DNA of 32,576 nucleotides from UBA4656 sp002405525. Its GTDB lineage: Bacteria; Pseudomonadota; Gammaproteobacteria; Xanthomonadales; Ahniellaceae. Positions 27,022 through 32,576 of this stretch are shown piece by piece. The notes under the pieces are model-generated. The model was given only the letters and a program-made list of their open reading frames with translations. It was not told the origin of the DNA and ran no database searches. Numbering within the stretch: the first letter of the stretch is position 1; the number at the start of each line of letters is the position of its first letter. Made by a program: the position numbers and the translations under genes. The stretch is taken from positions 1 through 32,576 of the forward strand of contig DAIMGT010000046.1 of the NCBI GenBank assembly GCA_036723735.1, read 5' to 3'.

Positions 27022-27957
27022 GTGGCGGCCAGCACCGCCGGACATGATCCCGCCGCGCGCCTGACGCGCGGCGCGCTCTACATGCTGACCAGCGCCCTCC
27101 TGTTCGGCGCCATGGCGGTGCCGATCCGCCTTGCCTCGGCGGAACTCCACCCCTTCGAAATCGCGTTCTTCCGCAATCTGTTCGGGCTGGTCGCCGCGCT
27201 GCCCATCCTGTACCGGCACGGATTCTCGATCCTGCGCACCGACAAGCTGCCGCTGTACTTCATGCGCTGCACGATCGGCATCGTGTCCATGCTGTCGGGA
27301 TTCTGGGCCCTGGTGCACCTGCCGTTGGCGCAGGCGGTGGCGATCTCCTACGCGACTCCGCTGTTCATCACCATCGGCGCGGTGCGGGTGCTTGGCGAGG
27401 TGGTGCGCGCGCGGCGCTGGACGGCGGTAGTGGTCGGCTTCGTCGGCGTGCTGATCGTAGTCCAGCCGGGCACCGGCGACTTCAGTCTCGCCACCCTGGT
27501 CGCGCTGCTGTCGGCGCTGACCAGTGGCGTGGTGGCGATCAGCATCAAGTTCCTGTCGCGCACCGAGCCACCGGACGCGATCGTGCTCTACACCACCTTG
27601 ATCTGGGTCCCACTGTCGCTGGTACCCGCGCTGCCGTTCTGGGTCTGGCCCTCGCCCTGGGCATGGCTGTGGGTGGCGCTCGCGGGATTCCTCGGAACAG
27701 CAGGCCACATGCTGTGGACGCGCGCCAACCGGCTGGCCGACGCCTCGGTGATCGCGCCGATCGGCTTCGTACAGCTGCCGGTGGTCGCCATTCTCGCCGG
27801 GCTGGTGTTCGACGAACAGGTCGGCACCGCTCTGATGGTCGGCTCGGCGATCATCTTCGCCAGCAATTTCTACATCGCGCGCCGCGAGGCACAACTGGCC
27901 CGCCGCGCAGTCACCGATCCGGACATCGGGTCCGAGCCGCCGAGCGCGCCGCGCTGA
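27022..27957 (+). CDS. EamA/DMT-family transporter
   Basis: A 311-residue inner-membrane protein with about ten hydrophobic helices in two EamA halves. The first half begins LTSALLFGAMAVPIRLAS with FFRNLFGLVAALP; the second has VGFVGVLIVVQPG and ends LPVVAILAGLVFDEQVGTALMVGSAIIFASNF, the usual EamA repeat ending. Translation starts at GTG 27022. Members export or import small metabolites such as amino acids, nucleotides or S-adenosylmethionine; the substrate is not evident. It is 24 bp after efpL and probably cotranscribed. A palindrome-rich element follows the stop. Confidence 0.9.
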   Translation: MAASTAGHDPAARLTRGALYMLTSALLFGAMAVPIRLASAELHPFEIAFFRNLFGLVAALPILYRHGFSILRTDKLPLYFMRCTIGIVSMLSGFWALVHLPLAQAVAISYATPLFITIGAVRVLGEVVRARRWTAVVVGFVGVLIVVQPGTGDFSLATLVALLSALTSGVVAISIKFLSRTEPPDAIVLYTTLIWVPLSLVPALPFWVWPSPWAWLWVALAGFLGTAGHMLWTRANRLADASVIAPIGFVQLPVVAILAGLVFDEQVGTALMVGSAIIFASNFYIARREAQLARRAVTDPDIGSEPPSAPR

Positions 27958-27985
27958 TAGACCGTGAAAAACAGCCTCTCAGGCA

Positions 27986-28064
27986 GGCCATGGATGGCCC
28001 GCGCGCGGGTCGTGCACGCCAGTGCATGGCTCGCCATGGGAAAAACCCGAAGGATATGGGTTTT
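27986..28064. repeat. Palindrome-rich intergenic element after the EamA gene
   Basis: Several inverted repeats lie within 80 bp: GGCCAT/ATGGCC around GG (27986-27999), CCCGCGCGCGGG (27998-28009), and AAAACCC/GGGTTTT around nine bases (28042-28064). The last resembles a terminator with T residues inside the stem. The composition and density of dyads recall multi-copy intergenic elements of REP type. No second copy was seen in the window. The rest of the gap to 28229 has no recognisable gene. Confidence 0.45.
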
Positions 28065-28229
28065 CTCACAGGCGCTGAGCAGCCGCACCGCTGCCGACGG
28101 TCGTTCACGGCGGCGCGCTGCTGGACAAGTCCCACGGGAGCTCTGAACGGGTTCCTGTGCCCGCGTTGCCTCCGTACGCCTCGGCGACGGGGCGGGCGCA
28201 CAACCCCTGGAGCGGCCACGGGGCCTTGT

Positions 28230-28613
28230 TCACGGGCTCTCCAGGTCTTCATAGGTTTCGGGGCGGAAGCGCGGCGTGCACGCGGCGAGGAATGCCAGTT
28301 CCGCATGGCCGACCGCGGCGATGCGCTGGCGTACCCCGGGCGGGATCAACACCACGTCGCCCGGCCCGACTTCCTGCGGCGGCAGGTCGCCGACCTCGAC
28401 GCGCCCGTGGCCGGAGAGGATCACATAGCGCTCGGTGCTGCCGAGCAGCCGATGCCAGCAGGTGACCGCGCCGGGTGCCACCCGCGCGCGCGCGATCGAA
28501 ACCGCGGGGTCGTCGTCGGCGTTCGACCATTCGGCGATCCAGCAGCCCTCGCGGAACCAATACTCGGCGGCGGGATCGAAACGGCGGACCACGGCCTGCA
28601 TCGGCGGCTCCAC
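28230..28613 (-). CDS. Cupin-domain protein
   Basis: A 127-residue small beta-barrel protein. Cupin motif 1 corresponds to PGAVTCWHRLLGSTERYVILSGHG (47-70), with His54 and Glu61, and motif 2 to PGDVVLIPPGVRQRI (84-98). The usual metal set HxH...E...H is incomplete: the second His of motif 1 is replaced (HRL) and the motif-2 His position is Gln or Arg. It is therefore likely either a weak metal binder or a non-catalytic sensor. An internal ATG at 28601 is an alternative start. It is divergent from the methyltransferase gene across a 64-bp region. Confidence 0.85.
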   Translation of the reverse strand: MEPPMQAVVRRFDPAAEYWFREGCWIAEWSNADDDPAVSIARARVAPGAVTCWHRLLGSTERYVILSGHGRVEVGDLPPQEVGPGDVVLIPPGVRQRIAAVGHAELAFLAACTPRFRPETYEDLESP

Positions 28614-28677
28614 GGCGGCGGGCGGGCGTCGAGTGTAGGATGCGGCGCCGCCTCAGCGGCCGCGCATCGTCTCCGTC

Positions 28678-29541
28678 ATGCCCTACCCCGGTCCGCTGCT
28701 GACCTCCGAAACGGCCGCCGCCCTGCGCGCCGCGCATGCGGCCGGCGCACCGGTCTGGTCGGGCTCTCTGGACCTGGGCCGCAGCCGCGCCGTGGCCGAC
28801 CTGCGCGCGGACGGATTCGGATGGGCCGGACGGCGCTGGCCCTGGCCCGAAGCGCTGCGCGAGCGCACGATCCACTACTGGAACGGGGCCGCATGGGCGC
28901 CGGTGCAGCGCTTCGACAGCGGGCTGTACAAGCTGGTCCCGACCGCGTGGGGTCCGCCGACCTTCGAGATCGATGGCATCAAGATGCTGCCGACGGCCCG
29001 CGTGTCGCCATGGGACGACGCGGCAAGCAAGGCCGCGCTGGTGGAACCCCGTGGCAAACGGATCCTCGACACCTGCGGGGGGCTCGGCTACTTCGCCGCC
29101 GCCTGCCACGCCGCCGGCGCGGCGGACGTGCGCTCGTTCGAGAAGAGCGCCACCGTGCTGTGGCTGCGCGGCATCAATCCCTGGTCGCCCGACTCCGCCG
29201 CACCCGAAGCAGGCGGGCGGCTGACGCTGGTGCATGGCGACATCGCGCAGGCAGTCGCCGGTCTGCCGGACGCTTGCTTCGATGCCTGCCTGCACGATCC
29301 GCCGCGCTTTGGCGTCGCGGGCGAGCTCTACGCGCAGTCCTTCTACGGCCAATTGGCGCGCGTGCTGCGGCCCGGCGCGCGGATGTTCCATTACACCGGC
29401 GCGCCGAACGGGGTGAGCCACGGCCGCGACCTCGCGCGCGAGGTCGCGCTGCGGCTGGAACGCTCCGGCTTCCAGGCCCGGCGGGCGCTGGACGGCATCC
29501 TCGCCATCCGGGGACGTGCGGGCGCAGCGCCCCGGGGCTAG
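28678..29541 (+). CDS. SAM-dependent methyltransferase, COG2521-like
   Basis: A 287-residue class I methyltransferase-like protein. Motif I is LDTCGGLGY (130-138), the acidic ribose-binding residue Glu155 is in SFEKSATVLWL, and NPWS (167-170) follows; this LDTC-x-GLGY...E-K...NPWS pattern is typical of COG2521 predicted methyltransferases, mainly known from archaea. DPPRFG (207-212) is motif IV. An N-terminal region of about 110 residues (LYKLVPTAWGPPTFEIDGIKMLPT) precedes the Rossmann core and may select the substrate. The substrate is unknown. A TAGGAT hexamer at 28636-28641 could be the -10 box. Confidence 0.85.
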   Translation: MPYPGPLLTSETAAALRAAHAAGAPVWSGSLDLGRSRAVADLRADGFGWAGRRWPWPEALRERTIHYWNGAAWAPVQRFDSGLYKLVPTAWGPPTFEIDGIKMLPTARVSPWDDAASKAALVEPRGKRILDTCGGLGYFAAACHAAGAADVRSFEKSATVLWLRGINPWSPDSAAPEAGGRLTLVHGDIAQAVAGLPDACFDACLHDPPRFGVAGELYAQSFYGQLARVLRPGARMFHYTGAPNGVSHGRDLAREVALRLERSGFQARRALDGILAIRGRAGAAPRG

Positions 29542-29642
29542 AAAGCCCCTGTACTACCCTCCTCCGGAGCGGAGACCGCTTCAGCGGCACGCGGGGGGAA
29601 TTCCTTTCGGATTCCATCCATCTATCGCAGCCATCGAGTCAA

Positions 29643-29659
29643 TTCATTTCCCAAATGAA
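29643..29659. promoter_or_regulatory. Inverted repeat in the katG promoter region
   Basis: TTCATTT and AAATGAA flank CCC: a perfect 7-3-7 dyad in an AT-rich patch of otherwise GC-rich DNA, 58 bp before the katG start. It could be a regulator-binding site for peroxide-responsive control. It does not clearly match an OxyR or Fur/PerR consensus. Confidence 0.45.
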
Positions 29660-29686
29660 CGAATCTGGCGCAACATGGGTCACAGA

Positions 29687-29703
29687 GGCGGTTTTGGACC
29701 GCC
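29687..29703 (+). other. Hairpin directly before the katG ribosome-binding site
   Basis: GGCGGT and ACCGCC form six pairs around TTTGG, ending one base before the GGAGGA ribosome-binding site (29705-29710) of katG. It may keep the leader single-stranded at the ribosome site or protect the mRNA 5' region. Confidence 0.35.
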
Positions 29704-29716
29704 CGGAGGAGAGACC

Positions 29717-31915
29717 GTGAACGTCGAAGCGAAATGTCCGTTTTCCAGCAAGGCCGGTACCGCCGCGGTGGCCGGCGTGCGCACCCTGGCCGACTGGTGG
29801 CCCAACCAGTTGAACCTGCGCATCCTGCAGCAACACTCGGCCAAGTCGAACCCGATGGACGAAGCCTTCGACTATCGGAAGGAGTTCCAGACCCTCGACC
29901 TCGACGCGGTGATCAAGGACCTGCGTGCGCTGATGACCGATTCGCAGGCGTGGTGGCCGGCCGACTACGGTCACTACGGTCCGTTCTTCATCCGCATGGC
30001 CTGGCACGCCGCCGGCACCTACCGCATCCATGACGGGCGCGGCGGCGCCGGTAACGGCGCGCACCGCTTCGCGCCGGAGAACTCCTGGCCGGACAACGGC
30101 AACCTCGACAAGGCGCGCCGCCTGCTGTGGCCGATCAAGCAGAAGTACGGCCGCAAGCTCTCGTGGGCCGACCTCTTCATCCTCACCGGCAACGTCGCGC
30201 TGGAATCGATGGGCTGCAAGACTTTCGGCTTCGGCGGTGGTCGCGCCGACATCTGGGAGCCGGAGGAGGACATCAACTGGGGGCCGGAGACGTCCTGGCT
30301 GGGCGACCAGCGTTACAGCGGTGATCGCGAACTGGCGGGTCCGCTGGGCGCGGTGCAGATGGGCCTGATCTACGTCAACCCGGAGGGCCCGAACGGCAAA
30401 CCGGACCCGCTGGCCTCCGCACGTGACATCCGCGAGACCTTCGGCAGGATGGCGATGAACGACGAGGAAACCGTCGCCCTGGTCGCCGGTGGCCACACCT
30501 TCGGCAAGGCACATGGTGCCGGTCCCGCCAGCCACGTCGGCCGCGAGCCTGAGGGCGCCGACATCGAGGCCCAGGGTCTGGGCTGGCTGAGCAGCTTCGG
30601 CAGCGGCGTCGGTGCGCACGCGATCACCAGCGGCATCGAGGGCGCTTGGAAACCCAGGCCCACGTCCTGGGACAACGGCTACTTCGAGACCCTGTTCGGC
30701 TACGAGTGGGAACTCACCAAGTCGCCCGCCGGCGCGCACCAGTGGAAGCCCAAGGGCGACGCGGGCAAGGGCACCGTGGTCGACGCCCACGACCCGAACA
30801 AGTTCCACCAGCCGATGATGACCACCGCGGACCTCGCGCTGCGCTTCGATCCGGCCTACGAGAAGATTTCGCGGCGCTTCCTCGCCGACCCAGCCGCTTT
30901 CCACGACGCCTTCGCCCGCGCCTGGTTCAAGTTGACCCACCGCGACATGGGCCCGCGCGCGCGCTACCTCGGCAAGCTGGTGCCGAAGGAAGTGCTGATC
31001 TGGCAGGACCCGGTGCCCGCGGTCGACCACCCGCTGGTGGACGCCGCCGACATCGCCGCGCTGAAGGCGAAGCTGCTGGCCTCGGACCTCACCACGCAGC
31101 AGCTTGTCACGACGGCGTGGGCGTCGGCCTCGACCTTCCGCGGCAGCGACAAGCGCGGCGGTGCCAACGGCGCGCGCATCCGCCTCGCCCCGCAGAGGGA
31201 CTGGGAAGTGAACCGTCCGGCGGAACTGTCGAAGGTCCTCGGTGTACTCGAAGGTGTCCAGAAGGCCTTCAACGCTTCGGCGTCCGGTGGCAAGAAGGTC
31301 TCGCTGGCCGACCTCATCGTGCTCGGCGGCGCCGCAGCCATCGAGTCGGCGGCGAAGCAGGCCGGCGTCGAGGTCACGGTGCCGTTCGCGCCGGGCCGCA
31401 CCGACGCCACGCAGGAGCAGACCGACGCCCACTCCTTCGCGGTGCTCGAGCCCAACGGCGATGGCTTCCGCAACTACCTCCGGAAGGGATTCGAGGGCAC
31501 GGCGGCCGAGCTGCTCATCGACAAGGCGCAGCTGCTGGGCCTGACCGCGCCGCAGATGACCGCGCTGGTCGGCGGCATGCGGGCGTTGGGTGCCAACTGG
31601 GACGGCAGTGCGCACGGCGTGTTCACCCAGCGCCCGGGCGTGCTGAGCAATGACTTCTTCGTGAACCTGCTCGACATGGGCACGAAGTGGCAGCGCTCGC
31701 AGGCCGACGGCAACGTGCTCGAGGGCCGCGACCGCGCCACCGGCGCGCTGAAGTGGACCGGGACGGTGGCGGACCTGGTGTTCGGGTCAAACTCCCAGCT
31801 GCGCTCCTTCGCCGAGGTCTACGCCGCCTCGGACGCTCAGGCGAAGTTCGTGCACGACTTCGTCGGCGCCTGGAACCGGGTGATGGACGCCGACCGCTTC
31901 GAACTGCGCGCGTGA
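29717..31915 (+). CDS. katG: Catalase-peroxidase KatG
   Basis: A 732-residue bifunctional haem enzyme that removes hydrogen peroxide. Distal site: Arg93, Trp96, His97 (IRMAWHAAGTYR). Proximal haem ligand His260 (VAGGHTFGKAHG). The Met-Tyr-Trp adduct required for catalase activity is intact: Trp96, Tyr219 (GLIYVNPEGPNG) and Met245 (26 residues after Tyr, as in M. tuberculosis KatG). The C-terminal half is the usual inactive duplicated peroxidase domain. No signal peptide is present, so it is cytoplasmic. The GTG at 29717 is chosen because GGAGGA lies six bases before it and the product (VNVEAKCPF) starts like the family; the frame is open further upstream but lacks similarity. A strong hairpin follows the stop. 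Confidence 0.97.
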   Translation: MNVEAKCPFSSKAGTAAVAGVRTLADWWPNQLNLRILQQHSAKSNPMDEAFDYRKEFQTLDLDAVIKDLRALMTDSQAWWPADYGHYGPFFIRMAWHAAGTYRIHDGRGGAGNGAHRFAPENSWPDNGNLDKARRLLWPIKQKYGRKLSWADLFILTGNVALESMGCKTFGFGGGRADIWEPEEDINWGPETSWLGDQRYSGDRELAGPLGAVQMGLIYVNPEGPNGKPDPLASARDIRETFGRMAMNDEETVALVAGGHTFGKAHGAGPASHVGREPEGADIEAQGLGWLSSFGSGVGAHAITSGIEGAWKPRPTSWDNGYFETLFGYEWELTKSPAGAHQWKPKGDAGKGTVVDAHDPNKFHQPMMTTADLALRFDPAYEKISRRFLADPAAFHDAFARAWFKLTHRDMGPRARYLGKLVPKEVLIWQDPVPAVDHPLVDAADIAALKAKLLASDLTTQQLVTTAWASASTFRGSDKRGGANGARIRLAPQRDWEVNRPAELSKVLGVLEGVQKAFNASASGGKKVSLADLIVLGGAAAIESAAKQAGVEVTVPFAPGRTDATQEQTDAHSFAVLEPNGDGFRNYLRKGFEGTAAELLIDKAQLLGLTAPQMTALVGGMRALGANWDGSAHGVFTQRPGVLSNDFFVNLLDMGTKWQRSQADGNVLEGRDRATGALKWTGTVADLVFGSNSQLRSFAEVYAASDAQAKFVHDFVGAWNRVMDADRFELRA

Positions 31916-31922
31916 TGCAGGC

Positions 31923-31952
31923 CGGGCCCGGGGTTTCCTGCCCCCGGGCCCG
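31923..31952 (+). terminator. Strong hairpin after katG
   Basis: CGGGCCCGGGG (31923-31933) pairs perfectly with CCCCGGGCCCG (31942-31952) around an eight-base loop, beginning eight bases past the katG stop. No T run follows, so it may act with Rho or as a 3' stabiliser, but it most probably ends the katG transcript. Confidence 0.6.
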
Positions 31953-32264
31953 CCCGCCCCCGACGGCAGGAGGCCGCGGATTCCGTAGGGTGCGATGAGC
32001 GCGGTGGATTGAACCGCCCCAGCCACGCGTGGGAGAAAGTGGCCGACGTTCGAAGCCCGGCAAGGCCGAGGGTCGGCGCATGATTGCGCTGACCGAACGC
32101 GGAGCAGGGGAGTGCGCAGCTGGATGACGGGGACGCTCTGGCGGGGGCCCTATCCTTGTCCCCTACCCCGCAAGGGCTAGGAGCTTTGCGACATGACTGG
32201 GACAAGTCATGCCATGCAGCACGCTGGCGACGAGAGGCATTCGGGCTGCCCCGGACGGAGGCTT
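31953..32264. other. Intergenic region between katG and the Mrr-like gene
   Basis: No gene recognised. Around 31985-32010 the segment GTAGGGTGCGATGAGCGCGG resembles the start of a dispersed repeat known from several GC-rich gammaproteobacteria (GTAGGGTGC...GAGCG...), but the expected inverted second half (a GCACC-like ending) is replaced by GAACCGCC. Only low-complexity open frames occur elsewhere. The sequence becomes less GC-rich towards the Mrr-like gene. Confidence 0.4.
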
Positions 32265-32576
32265 CTATCCAGCTTCTTCCTCGAAGTAGTCGCTGTCGAC
32301 CTTCGGCACTTTCACGACACGGGAAGACACTCCCAACTCGTGGTCGATCATGAGTCCTGCGAGGCGTTCTCCGTCGATCAACACGACGCCGTCCACCGAC
32401 TTGGCAAAGTCCTTGGCTTGCTGGGTGTAGTCGGATGTTGTGATGAACACGCCCTTCCTCGCCTTCTGCCCAGCGAGCGCGCCATAGAACGCCTGCAACT
32501 CTTGCCTGCCCACGTTGCCCTGCCAGCGCTTGGCCTGGACGTAAACCTTTTCGGGTCTGTTGAAATTCAAGTGGGT
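32265..32576 (-). CDS. Mrr-like restriction endonuclease, C-terminal part (gene continues beyond the window)
   Basis: The last 103 or so codons of a minus-strand gene whose 5' part is outside. The frame is open to the edge, where the codons read Thr-His-Leu-Asn-Phe-Asn. YVQAKRWQGNVGRQELQAFYGAL contains the Q-x-K part of the restriction-endonuclease catalytic core ((D/E)...(E/Q)xK). It is followed by GQKARKGVFITTSDYTQQA, LIDGERLAGLMIDHELGV and the Mrr-type end VDSDYFEEE. Mrr enzymes cut methylated foreign DNA. The TTG at 32570 should not be taken as the start. Base composition is less GC-rich than in the rest of the window, consistent with acquisition by transfer. Confidence 0.85.
   Translation of the reverse strand, partial: THLNFNRPEKVYVQAKRWQGNVGRQELQAFYGALAGQKARKGVFITTSDYTQQAKDFAKSVDGVVLIDGERLAGLMIDHELGVSSRVVKVPKVDSDYFEEEAG

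Noticed and set aside
27964..28146. Small open frame in the palindrome-rich region after the EamA gene
   Set aside because: It follows the dyads rather than a coding pattern, has no ribosome-binding site and resembles no known small protein.
29516..29716. A longer KatG starting at 29516
   Set aside because: It would overlap the methyltransferase end and the promoter region. The GTG at 29717 has a good ribosome-binding site and gives the usual KatG length.

Overview
The window is 32.6 kb of very GC-rich, tightly packed bacterial chromosome. The gene set (short-form FeoB with FeoA and a small Cys-containing membrane protein, a PP_4765-type flavoprotein, EfpL, SlyD, Uup, YbdL/YafV, Liu-type leucine catabolism, a TonB-dependent receptor) fits a gammaproteobacterium, most likely of the Xanthomonadales/Lysobacterales. 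That assignment rests on gene content only. No rRNA, tRNA, CRISPR array, insertion sequence or prophage was seen.

Layout. (1) 1-2356: a TonB-dependent receptor on the minus strand, with a strong ribosome-binding site at the window edge for a further minus-strand gene outside. (2) 2652-6065: a flavodoxin-like protein, SlyD, and a crotonase/flavoprotein pair. (3) 6118-10437, minus strand: feoA, feoB, a small membrane protein and uup, headed by a Fur-box-like site. (4) 10555-21598, plus strand: leucine-catabolism genes liuC, liuD and liuE with a lipoprotein gene between liuD and liuE, running without a real gap into three tandem paralogues of an O-GlcNAc-transferase-like (GT41/SPINDLY) protein. 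(5) 21620-25347, minus strand: an XRE regulator and membrane protein with a palindromic operator-like site, a MliC-like lipoprotein, an omega-amidase next to a glutamine/methionine aminotransferase, and an unknown exported protein. (6) 25483-27957, plus strand: an HSD10-type dehydrogenase, EfpL and an EamA transporter, with a heptamer repeat array upstream of efpL. (7) 27958-31952: a palindrome-rich intergenic element, a divergent cupin/methyltransferase pair, and katG with an inverted repeat in its promoter region and a strong hairpin after its stop. (8) 32265-end: the 3' part of an Mrr-like restriction endonuclease gene in visibly less GC-rich DNA.

How the genes work together. LiuC, LiuD and LiuE carry out the late steps of leucine degradation (methylcrotonyl-CoA to acetoacetate plus acetyl-CoA), but the carboxylase beta subunit and isovaleryl-CoA dehydrogenase are not in the window. 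YbdL and YafV together form the glutamine transaminase/omega-amidase couple used to salvage methionine from its 2-oxo acid. FeoAB imports ferrous iron under probable Fur control. The most unusual part is the three-gene GT41-like array translationally coupled to leucine catabolism: the three copies keep the general fold motifs but differ at the positions corresponding to the donor-binding and His motifs of OGT, which suggests divided or lost catalytic roles. Its biological role is not known to me.
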